Positions 47,955 through 59,930 of a DNA stretch of 64,000 nt are shown in pieces. How positions within the stretch are numbered: the stretch's first letter is position 1; each line of letters opens with the position of its first letter. Under the pieces are notes generated by a model. The model was given only the letters and a program-made list of their open reading frames with translations. It searched no databases and was not told the origin of the DNA. Origin of the DNA: Arabidopsis thaliana (lineage: Eukaryota > Streptophyta > Magnoliopsida > Brassicales > Brassicaceae); the NCBI RefSeq assembly GCF_000001735.4, contig NC_003071.7, forward strand, positions 10,409,151-10,473,150, in the 5' to 3' direction. The translations under genes and the position numbers were made by a program.

Positions 47955-50900
47955 ATGGAGTTCAAGAGAGACAATACTGTCAGGTTCTAGATTTTTCATC
48001 TTCTTTAGAACATTCATTTTTGGGTTCTCTCAATGATGGAAAATAAAGTTGGCTTTTTGCATTTACGATCCCAATAAAGTTATGATCGTTATACATTGCA
48101 TTAGTACATTCTTTTTGGAATGATTCGTTTCTTGATCTTATTTTTTAAACACAAACTCTATTTTTTTTTTTGGTTGGTTGATGGGTGTGACAGATTCTAT
48201 GGAGACGAGAAACAAACCATAGAAGTAGGAGAGAAGCGAGTACCATTGTTCAAATCAACAACGGCTCCATTTATGAAACAAGAAGTACTCCCAAAGAAGA
48301 GCAAAACACGTTTGAAAATCCCAAGATTTGGTAGATTCAAAGTGTTTCCAGAGAATTTCGAGATCGAAAGAGACAAGATTCTAGATCCTGGTGGTGATGC
48401 AGTGCTTCAATGGAACAGAGTTTTCCTCTTCTGGTGTCTCGTTGCACTTTACGTCGACCCTTTGTTCTTCTTTCTTTCTTCAGTCAAACGTATTGGACGA
48501 TCTTCTTGTATGACTACAGATTTGAAGCTTGGAATTGTTATCACTTTCTTCAGAACATTAGCAGATTTGTTCTATGTTTTGCACATTGTGATCAAATTCA
48601 GAACAGCTTATGTTTCTCGTACTTCTAGAGTGTTTGGTCGTGGAGAACTTGTGAAAGATCCTAAGTTGATTGCTAGAAGATACTTGAGATCAGATTTCAT
48701 CGTTGACCTCATCGCTTGTTTGCCTCTTCCTCAGGTATATTTATTCAAATCTTGATTCATAACCTGTGTGGCCACTTGGATTCTTAAACTTCGGCCCCAG
48801 TGCCTTATCCGTGGTGGACCCACGGATTAGTCTGGGACCTAGACACGGAGGCCACATGATTCATCTTTTTCTTAAAATTGTTATTAGAGTTTGATTGTTT
48901 TTCTTTATATTGTTGCAGATTGTTAGTTGGTTTATCTTGCCATCAATCAGAAGCTCTCACTCAGATCATACCACAAATGCTCTTGTGCTCATCGTTCTTG
49001 TTCAATACATTCCTCGCCTTTATTTGATTTTTCCTCTAAGCGCTGAGATTATTAAAGCAACCGGAGTTGTTACAACAACCGCTTGGGCCGGTGCTGCTTA
49101 CAATCTCCTCCAGTATATGCTTGCTAGCCATGTGAGTTTGCGTTGAAACCAGAGAGCTAAAGAGTTGACTAATGAGAGACTCACTACCCAACTCACAAGA
49201 AGTTACATTAAGTCATAGGCTAGTTTTAAAGTAGACGATAAGATTTTTCAAGTGCATTGTGTCTTTACTTTGTTTAGGAATGAGACTAGAATTAGCTCGA
49301 GGCTCGATTTATGTTATGTTTTGACATTTTTTGTTGTGTAGATTCTAGGTGCAATGTGTTATCTATTCTTTGCTTGTTTATGGGACTAGAATCAGCTCGA
49401 GCCTCGGTTTTATGTTACGTTATTATCATGTTTTGGCATTTTTTGTTGTCTAGATACTAAAGTTCGTTGTGGTATACATTGTGTCCTTAATATCTCGGAG
49501 GCTTGATTTATGTTATGTTCTTATGTTTTCACATTTTGTTGTGTAGATTCTTGGCTCGGCGTGGTATCTATTGTCGATAGAACGCCAAGCGACGTGTTGG
49601 AAAGCAGAATGTCACAAAGAATCAGTGCCGCTACAATGTGTTACGGATTTCTTTGACTGTGGTACATTGCACCGTGATGATCGGAACAATTGGCAGAATA
49701 CAACCGTTGTCTTCAGCAACTGTGATCCTTCTAATAATATCCAATTCACATTCGGGATTTTCGCGGATGCTCTCACCAAAAACGTAGTTTCTTCGCCTTT
49801 CTTGGAGAAATACTTGTATTGTTTATGGTTTGGACTGCAGAATCTAAGGTATATACACATTCAGTAATCACTGTTCTTTATCGCTTTACCGGTTTTTCCT
49901 AACACAACTTTCTTGTCAAAGTTCTTATGGACAGAACCTGAGCACAAGTACCTCTGTTCTTGAGACAATGTTTGCTATCCTTGTCGCTATCTTTGGTCTG
50001 GTTTTGTTTGCTCTTTTGATCGGAAACATGCAGGTATAAAAACGTGAATCATCTCCGTTCTTGTTATAGGTAACAAGATAGAATTATTTTGTTGATTTTG
50101 TTTTTGGTTGATGTATTGTATATAGACGTATTTGCAATCGATCACGGTGAGGCTTGAGGAATGGAGACTGAAGAGAAGAGACACAGAAGAATGGATGGGA
50201 CATCGGTTACTGCCGCAGAATCTTAGAGAACGAGTGAGGCGTTTCGTGCAGTATAAATGGCTGGCGACTCGCGGTGTTGACGAGGAAACCATTCTTCATT
50301 CATTACCCGCAGATCTCCGTAGAGACATCCAACGCCATCTCTGTCTCGATCTTGTTCGTCGTGTAAGTCTACACACTACTCAGCTCAACAGATTCCAACT
50401 GGTTTAACGGTTATTCATGCACACCCTTTGGTTGTTATTGCGCGGACTTTTCAGGTACCGCTATTTGCACAAATGGATGATCAGTTACTAGATGCAATAT
50501 GTGAACGGTTAGCGTCATCTCTAAGCACACAAGGGAACTACATTGTACGTGAAGGTGATCCAGTGACGGAAATGCTCTTCATCATCCGTGGAAAACTGGA
50601 AAGCTCGACGACTAATGGAGGCAGAACCGGTTTCTTCAACTCAATCACACTGAGACCAGGAGATTTCTGTGGAGAAGAGCTTCTTGCATGGGCATTGCTA
50701 CCAAAATCAACAGTAAACTTACCATCCTCAACAAGAACGGTGCGAGCCTTGGAAGAAGTTGAAGCCTTTGCTTTACAAGCAGGTGATCTCAAATTCGTGG
50801 CTAACCAATTCAGGCGTTTACATAGCAAGAAGCTGCAACATACATTCCGTTATTACTCCCATCAGTGGAGAACTTGGGCTGCTTGTTTTGTACAAGTCGC

Positions 50901-51201
50901 TTGGAGACGGTATAAGAGAAAGAAGTTGGCTAAGAGTCTTAGCTTGGCTGAGTCATTCTCTTCTTATGATGAAGAAGAAGCTGTTGCGGTTGCTGCAACC
51001 GAGGAAATGAGTCATGAAGGAGAAGCACAAAGCGGCGCTAAAGCTCGCCATCATACTTCTAATGTGAAACCGCATTTCGCTGCAACCATACTTGCTTCGA
51101 GGTTTGCTAAGAACACAAGAAGGACGGCTCATAAGCTCAAGGATGTCGAAATACCGATGCTGCCTAAACCGGATGAGCCGGATTTCTCAGTGGATGATTG
51201 A
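47955..51201 (+). CDS. CNGC14: Cyclic-nucleotide-gated cation channel
   Basis: Seven exons: 47955-47983, 48194-48734, 48919-49131, 49547-49848, 49922-50033, 50126-50362, 50455-51201, total 726 residues, the usual CNGC length. The N-terminus is basic. Six membrane segments run from about residue 90. The pore helix and filter are WFGLQNLSSYGQNLS, with the GQNL filter of plant CNGCs, followed by S6 (LVAIFGLVLFALLIGNMQ). The C-linker carries VRRFVQYKW. The cyclic-nucleotide-binding domain (about 478-600) holds PGDFCGEELL, and an IQ-type calmodulin site (FVQVAWRRYKRKK) follows at about 624-637. CNGC14 is known as a root plasma-membrane Ca2+ channel needed for auxin-induced Ca2+ signalling in gravitropism. 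Intron 3 has decoy exon starts (see findings). Confidence 0.94.
49142..49546 (+). repeat. CNGC14 intron 3 with duplicated acceptor/exon-start segments
   Basis: Within intron 3 a block containing GACTAGAAT, AGCTCGAG, TTTATGTTA and TTTTTTGTTGT, then TAG followed by the start of exon 4, recurs. Decoy starts at 49342 (after GTGTAG) and 49454 (after GTCTAG) precede the true one at 49547, at spacings of 112 and 93. The first decoy encodes ILGAMCYLF, close to the true ILGSAWYLL. Confidence 0.8.
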
Positions 51202-52048
51202 TTTGATTAACCGTTTTAATATAATTTATCTGATTCTTTTTTTTTTTAGTTAGAAAAATCAGTTTGTTAAAACTCAAAAAAACTTGGCTGCTTGAAGTAG
51301 TAGTAATCCACAAAAATGTTCAGCAGTTTGTATAAATACAGAACTATATCATCTGACTATTTTGTGTTCAGAGATCATTGGATCAAACAAGATCATCATC
51401 AAAGTAGATCAGTTTTGTTTGATCTCATCAAATTTTCATATGATTTGATTAATGCTCATTATTGAGATTCACACATCTTTGGTTCTGAAAAATGCGTAAT
51501 GTTTCTTCTGTAGTTCTGCCGACACTTTCTCTCCACGTTTGGACACAGATCCAGATGAGTTCAACTCCACACAAAAACATATTTTAATAGGTGCAAAGCA
51601 CTGGTAAACTTTTTGATAGAACGATTTTAAAAAGAAAATTCAAAGTTTTTATATTGAATCCCAAGATATCAAAAAACAAAATTTTATAAATGCAGTAAAA
51701 TGTTTTATATTAAAATAATGTTACATAAAAACCATACAACAGCATAACTTTCCAGTGTATAACAAATTAAATTGTATTTATATAGAAACGCAATTACTCT
51801 CTGCAAGTAAAAAAATAAAAAAAGATTAAAAAGCCAAAAATATAAAAAAAGATACGAGGTCATTAAATTCTTTTACTCTCTCCGAAACTTTAGTGATTTA
51901 TCAACACGGTTTATGGAATACCTTGTATTGTTTATCTAAAAAAAGGAAAAGAAACTTCTTTATATAGAAGAAATAGATGTTTCACCAAATTCATTACATT
52001 TCATGTAATTTAAAAGCAAAACAAAACATAAAAAGAAAAAAAAGAACA
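51202..52048. other. Flank and promoter of the defensin-like gene
   Basis: The 51,590-51,860 part is repeated, with divergence, at 57,340-57,560 (shared: ATATTGAATCCCAAGAT, ATTAAATTGTATTTATATAG, TCTCTGCAAGTAAAAAA). TTTATATAG at 51,958 is a likely TATA element. Confidence 0.6.
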
Positions 52049-53668
52049 ATGGCTAGCAGTAAAAATGGTACCGTGCTCTTCGTCAGTTTGATGATTTTGT
52101 TATTAATTTCGACAGGTAAATTGTATTATAAACAATCATTTAATCTAAGTCACAACTATAGTATAATTTTTTTACAAAGTAATTTAGTAGTGAAGTGTAT
52201 TAAAAAGGGGATTTGTAAAAATGTATTTTTTTAATGTTCTTTTGCAACAATGTCTTCTCATGTAGGTCATTTTTAAAAATACTTCTCTTTCAGTGCTAAA
52301 TGACTAAATTATCATTTTTGATGAGTGAATATAATGAAAAAGTCAAATCTATTTTGGCACCAAATTTTTTCAGGTTTTTCAAAATTTCCGGCCAAAAAAA
52401 TCTGGTCACATAATTTCCAGCCAAATTCTTTTCTAACAGTAGAAAAAATCGTCCAAAATTCTTCCGCAAAAAAACCCAGGCAGAATTTGAATTTAAAATC
52501 CTTTCACAATTTTTAAATACTTATAAAATCCTTTTAAAACACTTGTAAATCCTTTTTAATCTCTTATAAAATCTTTGTAAATTATTTTAAAGCCTTTTAA
52601 AAACTTTGTAAAATCTTTAAAAATACTTGTAAATATTTTTAAAGCCTTTTAAAACACTTGTAAATCCTTTTAAAACTTTTTAAAAACCTTTATAAATATT
52701 TTAAAACTCTTGTCAATCTTTTAAAAAGCCTTTAATTTTTTTCTTAAATGTCTCTCCCTGCAGAAAAAATATTTTGAGGGAATTTTTTGTCTAAAAAAAA
52801 TGTGACTGAAAAATTATTGTAGGAAAGTTTTTTGGCGGGAAAATTTATTCTTTCATTTTGTTGACTTAAATATTTTTCAAATAAAGACAAAATGGTCATT
52901 AATAATTAAAAAGTGATATCAATGATAATGAACTACTGGGAGGGTAGTATTAAAAAAAGGTATCCTTGGAAAAGCATGCTAACGAATTTTTCTATTAAAA
53001 ATTAGTAATAACAATTTCTTTCATTTTAGGTTTAACAAAAATTAGCTGTATAATTTTCTTTTTATCTTTCTAACAGATTTTTTGTTGGAATACTTTCTAG
53101 GAATGTGTAAATATAGATGTAAAATAACTTTTACCATCTTAAACTAAATATATATTTCTGCGCTTAAACGACAAAATTGAAAATTGAAAATTTACATTTT
53201 TACTTGACATATACATTTACACTTTGTAAACATGTATCATAAGAGTAATGAGTTTTTGTTAAAAACAAAACAACTTTTTAAACAAACCCTTCAAATATCA
53301 CATGCACAAAAACTAAAAAACTAACTTCTTAAACTATCCAGTCCAAATCATGTGATTTTTCTCTATGAGAGAAAGAGTTTGTTTAGATTAAGACCTAATC
53401 AATAAACCTAAATTATATTTTAATTAAAATGATGTAAATACTTCTTACTTTATCAGGAATACAACATGGATATGCTAAAGGAGTAAAAGCTTATTGTGAG
53501 AGAGTACGAAGCAGGTCAGCACCACATGACATTTGTAAGAAAAAAAATGGCAATGCGGTGTGCAAAGAGAAGTGTTGGACAATAGAAAAATATCAAAATG
53601 GACGATGTCTAATACTTCCAAAGACGACAAAATTGGATTGCTACTGCTACCATTTTGACCAATGCTGA
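52049..53668 (+). CDS. Defensin-like (DEFL) secreted cysteine-rich peptide
   Basis: Two exons, 52049-52115 and 53457-53668, 92 residues. Exon 1 is almost entirely the hydrophobic signal peptide ([15 protein letters not shown]). Exon 2 gives the mature peptide with eight Cys at 36, 49, 58, 62, 73, 84, 86 and 92, in the plant defensin-like arrangement (the CYC pair at 84/86 is typical). The phase-1 intron after the signal peptide is the usual DEFL architecture. The intron is long (1.34 kb) for this family and contains AT-rich repeats. Function is unknown; family members act in defence or in pollen-pistil and seed signalling. Confidence 0.88.
52300..52900. repeat. Repeat-rich DEFL intron insert
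   Basis: About 250 bases (52,490-52,740) consist of drifting copies of CTTGTAAATCCTTTTAAAA-type words. Flanking sequences contain C-rich and G-rich motifs in opposite directions (CCGGCCAAAAAAATCTGG on the left, GTTTTTTGGCGGGAAAA on the right), suggesting a decayed inverted-repeat transposon. No TIR could be fixed. Confidence 0.4.
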
Positions 53669-53729
53669 GTCTAAACCCATCAGTCATGCAATATAATGTG
53701 TAGGTGTTTTTTTTTTCCTAATTGAAATA

Positions 53730-54874
53730 TTAATTTATACAATTCTCAATGCACTTGCCATGGCATTCCTCCAACCCAATACTCCTGTCCACAATAGACT
53801 TTGTAATATCTGGCAACTTCATTGTCCTGAGCTGCTCAAACCCATCTGTAGAGCAGTTCAACGGTGTCTTCCTCGTACAACCACCTGTCCAGTCGTGGAA
53901 ATCCCATGCTTCTTGATCTCTCGCCTCAAACCCATGTGCAAACACAGTTTGGTGATGTGTCCATGTCACACAGACCATAAGCTCCACATACATTGTATGA
54001 ACCGCATGTATCATGTGGTAAAACACGATCCCTTAGTCGTTTACACATTTGTTGTGGTTTTGGAACCCACGTAGACCGCTGCAACACACCGGTATAGGAC
54101 AATCTCAATATTGAGAAGAAGGATTCATTCGTGATACTGAAGAAATAGGTGGCTTTCTCTTCGGTCGCGGTAATGCGGTATGTCGTGTAGGTTAAATTTC
54201 CACTTTCATATTCTACGTCATTTTTTGTCTTCCATGGGTCACTCCGGAATGTTGACACACCTTTCTTCCGAATGAAACTTTGCGCGAGCTCATGACGTTC
54301 CACTCCGTATGTGTATTCCCCGGGAGAAGGATCATCAAAGCTTCTCCAAGATTTCAAAACTCTATTTATGTTTGATTTGGCATCCCAGCCAAATTTCATA
54401 CCGGAAACTAAAGCATCCGTCGGAAAATCAAAGCCCAGCTGATAAGTCGTCGTTGTTGAAGTATCTCAATACAAAGTTTCCGGTGTCGAGAAGCTCTCTA
54501 GTCACTAGCCCTTTCATCAGATTTGTGCTGGTCACATTGGTCCACCAGACACGGGTACCGTGTTGATCAAGGAGAACGAGGTTGTTATCCATGATTTTTA
54601 GGGTTCCAATGGGCTCGGAGAGTGGGTTGCCTCTATTCGCAACCCATACCACTTCCTGAGGAAACCTATGGTGCCATACGCCGAGATACCAATGCGAAGT
54701 TGAGGACGGTTTAAAAAAACCAAGCACAGAGACTTTCGTCGGGGACAAAATGTTTCTTCGAGTAGTTATCTTAAACGGCTCTGTCGATACAAGTTTCGAT
54801 TCATATTTAGAAGAAAGCTGAAGAACTAAGACGAAGAGAAAAAGTACCCTCATCTCTCTTTCGATTAAGACCAA
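53730..54874 (-). pseudogene. S-locus glycoprotein / S-domain lectin pseudogene
   Basis: Minus strand. The N-terminal B-lectin part (SVLGFFKPSSTSHWYLGVW, VVWVANRGNPLSEPIGTL, LLDTGNFVLRY) is followed by a frameshift at about 54,430. FDFPTDALVSG and the SLG-like domain (WRSFDDPSPGEYTYGVE, TCGSYNVCGAYGLCDMDTSPNC) follow. A second frameshift lies at about 53,935, before GFEARDQEAW and an S-locus/PAN-type tail (LEECHGKCIENC) that stops at 53730. There is no kinase domain. With at least two frameshifts and a truncated end, it is not functional. It derives from the S-receptor-kinase family known from Brassicaceae self-incompatibility. It lies between the DEFL gene and the duplicated tail near 55,500. 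Confidence 0.85.
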
Positions 54875-55489
54875 AATAAAAGTTTCGTTTCGTATTTCAC
54901 ATGCATTTATATACTCTGTTCAGTCGACAATCAAATTAGAATTTCCACATTGCTTTGACTTTTCAACTTGAGGTTAATTAATTTCAACATAAATGATATA
55001 GTAAAACTACATGTGAAATTAATTTCTCAAGGGGCAAAACATAGCTTATGTGACCATATGATCCCAAAATATTCATGAACCGTGTCCAGATTCATATGCT
55101 ATGTTTATTAAAAGGACTACTTTCGTTCTTTCATCTATTATCCATCAATGCATTGATTTTTTTTCCAAAAAAATTTATCTACCAGACTTTCATTAACAAC
55201 ATACCAAGGAAAACCTCGTTGAAATTAATAACCTATTTCACTAATATGTCAAAATGCTTGAAATGATATATATTTATTTTATTATATTGGCTTCACTTGT
55301 TACAACTTGCTACCATATCAGTTGATGTGTATTAGTTTTATTGTTGTATATCAAATCAATTAGTTTTATTGTTGTATTTGCTAGCCATGAAGTTAAATCA
55401 GAAACCAAACCACAGAGGAAGAGCTTTTAAGGCAAAAACTCTTTTACCAGACAGATCCACTAAGAAACAAGTTCCTGACTTTTTTTTGT
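54875..55489. other. Spacer beyond the S-locus-like pseudogene
   Basis: AT-rich, no gene is supported. Confidence 0.5.
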
Positions 55490-55720
55490 AGATACTCTAT
55501 ATATTGGTATATAGTTATGAAGTGTGGCTTAAACTCTAACCTACCGAGGATTAATCACAATGGAGAGAAGAAACCAACCAAAATAAAAATCAATAAATGC
55601 CTACAAACTATGGCTACAACAAACGGTAATAGGAGAAGTAAACTTACCGATCGAGTTAGTAAACTCTAACTGCTGCAGAGTGATTAAAATAATTCATTTT
55701 GATTTATGAACCTTAGTAAA
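55490..55720. repeat. Duplicated tail segment shared with the CSLC8 3' flank
   Basis: From about 55,505 the sequence (GTATATAGTTATGAAGTG, then GTGGCTTAAACTCTAACCTA, ATCAATAAATGCCTACAAAC, TATGGCTACAACAAACGGTA) is repeated almost unchanged at 62,197-62,330, next to CSLC8. CTAACTGCTGCAG at about 55,668 matches CSLC8 coding sequence at 62,513, so this copy keeps a scrap of the CSLC 3' end. Confidence 0.8.
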
Positions 55721-56539
55721 TTATGGTTCGTACTCAGGTCGTCTTCTTTGGCATGCGCCGAACTCGCGCTGGCTTCGCCAATTCTAATGAAGATGAAGAT
55801 AAAACTGACATGAGTCAATACACCCTCAAATAACTAATAGTCTAATAAGCAGTCCAACTATTTTAGATAAATTAAATTGGCCTTTTTAGTTTTGACATTA
55901 ACTTGTTCCATGGAAGATTTTGCATTTTCTTTTTGTCCTTTGCTGTTCCTAAAGTTCAGTCACATCTCTTACCTGTAAATAGGCTACACTGATAATTTGA
56001 TACACAAAAAGAAACAATCCAAATCTCAAAATCCGGATTTCAATACCTCTACTTTTAACCTTTGAGTTATGTTTTTTCATCTATATTAACATTTTTGAAG
56101 TATATTTTAAAAAATTCGATCGGATCTGACTTTTAAAATTTTTGATCAAGAATTGAATCAGTCAGTTCTTCTATAATTGACTTCACTCCTACAAAAAAAG
56201 CTAAACAACATTAACATCTTATAAATCAGTTTAAGAATATATCAATCGTATATACAGTTATAACAAATCATTATTTGACAATCAAGTTGTTTCCTAATAT
56301 AATGTTAACGATTTTGATGCTAATCACATTTCCTAAATAAAATGTAGATAAATATTTTTGAAACAAATTTCATAACAACCTTAATCATTATTTATTTAGT
56401 TTTCTAATATTCTAGCCAAGCTAAAGAGATTTTGCTTGCTCACCAACCAAAATAACGAAATAATGTTTAATTTCACGGGACATGTTATATGGTAGGACGA
56501 GTTTTGGTCGATATTACTACGGGTGAAATCCTAGAATTA
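55721..56539. other. AT-rich spacer
   Basis: No ORF or known motif. TTATATGGTAGGACG at about 56,488 recurs near 57,117, on the other side of the MITE-like element. Confidence 0.5.
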
Positions 56540-57061
56540 GTGGGTGATTGGTTGGGCTGTAACTGTAGAATTTTTGCTGTAGTTGTGTTGGCTGTAGCTG
56601 TAACTTTTATTGTTGTAGAATTTTTGCTGTAAGTTTTTAACTTTAAATATTTATAAAAAATGGATTAGTAAATATAATAGTTGTAATAAGAGTTTTTTTA
56701 TAGTAAATAAAATGCCTTATATTATTAATTTAAATATATATTATGATGATATAAAAAAAAAAAAATCCTATGAATTCTTAATAAAATAAATCTAAATTTT
56801 ACCCATGATTATTCCATAGATTAATTTTGTTATATATTTATGTTGATAATTTAATTTTTTGTATTTATCTAATGAATTAAAATTTCTACAGCCAAGAAAA
56901 TAGGGCTTTGAGAGTTTACTCTACTACAACCTTAAAAACAAAATAAAAAATTTTTGGGCTGTAGGTTTAAAAATAAAGCTACAGCACGATTGGTTTGTAA
57001 TCAAGGCTTTAAGAAAAATTAATGCTGTAAGTAAGACTTAAAGCCCAACCAATCATGCACT
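56540..57061. mobile_element. MITE-like element, about 520 bp
   Basis: The left end TGGGTGATTGGTTGGGCTGT and the right end AAGCCCAACCAATCATGCAC are inverted copies of each other (core GATTGGTTGGGCT). GCTGTAG and its complement CTACAGC recur inside. It has no coding capacity. Flanking TATGGTAGGACG...GGTCGATA copies (56,488 and 57,117) suggest insertion near an older duplication. The TIR style fits a hAT- or Harbinger-type MITE; no target duplication was clear. Confidence 0.65.
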
Positions 57062-57329
57062 TAAATATCAAAATCTAATTATACAATCTTAAAGGAAACG
57101 ATATACATGAAGGATTATATGGTAGGACGGATTTTGGTCGATAATATTACGAGATGGTATATGACTGGTGAAATTATAAAATAAAAAATAAAAATACAAT
57201 TATAAAATCTTAAAAAAGAAAACAAACAATATTAACAAAACATAATACAACTTTAAATCTAGTTATAAAGAAACTAATCCACGGTGTACCACAGATTATA
57301 TCCTAGTATTAAATGTAAATTAGATACAA
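57062..57329. other. Spacer between the MITE-like element and the second DEFL copy
   Basis: AT-rich and includes the second TATGGTAGGACG copy. No gene is supported. Confidence 0.5.
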
Positions 57330-58127
57330 AGCACATGTAAAATTTGTCGAAGAACGATTTAAACAAAAATAAAATTTTTAATATTGAATCCCAAGATGTA
57401 AAATTTAAATTTTGTAACTGCGATTAAAAATATTTAATATTAAAATAATGCTACAAAAAACCATGCAATAACACAACAATTAAATTGTATTTATATAGAA
57501 ACTTAATTATTCTCTGCAAGTAAAAAAGAAATAATAGATTCACAAGATTAAAAAGCCAAAATTATAAACAAAATACTTGGTAATTAAATTAAAACAGTTA
57601 TCGTTTAAAGTTTTTGCACATAAATTAAAAAAAGAATTAAATGTTTTATTTTATCATTGTTTAATGTTTTTCTAACTTTTTCTTGGTTAAGATATTAAAA
57701 AAATAGGATATAATTGGAATTTTTATGAAACATCTATATTGAAATTCTAAAACGAAAACTATTACGAAACAAAATTTTAGTGCTAGAACGACAACTTAAT
57801 TAAAACAGAGAGAGTATAAAGGATAATATAAATAAAACTGAAAATTTACATTTTTATTTGACATACACATTTACACTTTGTAAATATATATCATAAGAGC
57901 AATGAAGTGTTCTAAAAAACAACAACTTTTTAAACAAGCCCTTTAACTATCACATGCACAAATCTGAAGAACTAACTTATTAAGCTATCCAGTCCAAATT
58001 ATGTGATTTTTCTCTATAAAAGAAAAAATAGTTTGTTTTGATTAAGATCTATTCAATAAAACTAAATTATACATTTTAGTTAAAATGATTTAAATACTTT
58101 TTTACTTTATCAGGTATACAAAAGGGA

Positions 58128-58160
58128 CTAGATCATAACCCGTGCTGGATAGCACGGGCA
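58128..58160 (-). mobile_element. Helitron 3'-end signature (reverse orientation)
   Basis: On the minus strand the terminus reads as a perfect 8-bp stem (CCCGTGCT/AGCACGGG, 4-nt loop, 58139-58158), then 7 nt and CTAG, with T as the next base. A hairpin just before CTRR, inserted between A and T, is the Helitron 3' hallmark. The 5' end is unassigned: the insertion region (58,132-59,930) is a composite, and only TATATTAGA|T at about 58,488 resembles a Helitron 5' start on the minus strand. Confidence 0.65.
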
Positions 58161-58489
58161 TTAATATTTTGTATAAATTAAATTGTATTCTTTGTTTGAA
58201 TTACATAAGAAATAGTATAGTATAAAAGTGATGCCATAATATTTTTCAATGTTTTTACTATTTGCATATAATGCTGCATTGAATTGACTTTTTTTAAAAA
58301 TGTTATTTTTATAATAAATACAACATATGTAGTTTTAAGTAAATGTGTAAAATTTATATACAAGTTGTTTTGGTAAGAAACATGTTTCTTTTGTATTATA
58401 GGATCTAATTTTTGGCCTAACTTAAAATTAGTCTTTGTATAGTATTTTGGTTATACTATTTGTGGACCTAATTGGGGCCTATATTAGAT

Positions 58490-59930
58490 TATCTTTGATA
58501 GGGCTGACGAAAAAACGGACCTGATAACCAACCCAATAATTGAACCAAAAACAGGGTTAGGGCGGGTTAAAATTTTAGGAAATTTCCTTATTGGGTAGAG
58601 TTTTAGTAAAACCGTGGATATCCGATTGGTCCGGAAATTACTCGTTATCCAAAAAGAGTATTCAAAAACCCAAACATTAATTTAATATCCAAAATATTAA
58701 TTATATTTAATCGTAATATTATCTAATTATCTAAGATTATAATTATAAGTCTAAATATGTCAATTAATTTTGGACCTAAATATCCAAAACAACTAAACTA
58801 TTCAAAAATTATTTGTTATGTTTGTCAAAATTTAGTAAAATATATTCAAATATAATTAAATTTATTAAAACTTAACAAATGTAAAAGTTTTTTTTGTTTG
58901 AAGACCCGCTATCTACATACAAATTTCCTGTTTCTATTTTTTTGGGTATTTTTTGGGTCTGAAACTTTTTATCCAAACTGACCCAAACCCAACTGGATCC
59001 GACCCAAACCAGAACGGAATATTTAGAATTATTCTATTGGGTAGTAAATCATATACCCATTAATCCCAAACCCAAACGGGTTCTACTCGAACACGAATGG
59101 GTTACTCATAGGCTTATATTTTAGTTAAACTAAAAACTTTTATTGTAAAGATGATTATAAATATATGATATTATTTTATTTGATTTTAAATGCATAGTAA
59201 ACTGCGAGTTGTATATGTTTTGTTGATATTATTTATATTGTTTAGTGTTTAAAATTATACACTTGTATTTTGATTGTTAATTTTAGAGTTTCACCTCTAG
59301 TATACCATCTTGTATTAATATCGATTTAAACCCGTCAATTCTACGATTTTCCAGCTTGTATTAAAAATTGAATCACATCATACACATAAAAAAATCTAAT
59401 ATGTTATTAATTATTGTAGTATATAAGATTATAAATTTTTAAAATAATATGTATGAAATTGAATATAAATATTCAAATTATGACTCATTACTCAGTAGAA
59501 AATTTTCTTAAATCTATTTTTGACCCGTTACAATATTTTTTTCATGTATTGAACAGTTTATATTCGTTTTTAAAAATTCAAATTATGGCAAATGCGAAAA
59601 AACTATAATTATTTTTTATAACGATGATATTATCTTTTCGCAAAAATAGAATCATATAAAGATGAGAGGTGAACTATAATAATTATTAAAAAATTAATAT
59701 GATAATTTAGATATCAAATCTAATTTGTTGATTTTAATTGGTTACTTTTTTGGAAATTAATAATGTATTTCTCTTTTTTAATTAATTAAATTAGTATTTG
59801 ACTTTTTAATTTTTAAAGAGATGAATTAATTTACTCTTTAAATTTTATTTCTAATGGTATACCTATGTAATTATTTTAAAAAAAATAAGGTTACATTTTA
59901 AAATGTATTTTCCAAATAATATAGTAAGAC
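58490..59930. other. Composite transposon debris inside the DEFL exon
   Basis: AT-rich insertion material. 58,500-59,110 has runs such as CCCAACCCAATAATTG, GACCCAAACCCAACTGG and CATACCCATTAATCCCAAAC, a style common in decayed plant DNA transposons. No transposase or helicase is encoded. Confidence 0.45.
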
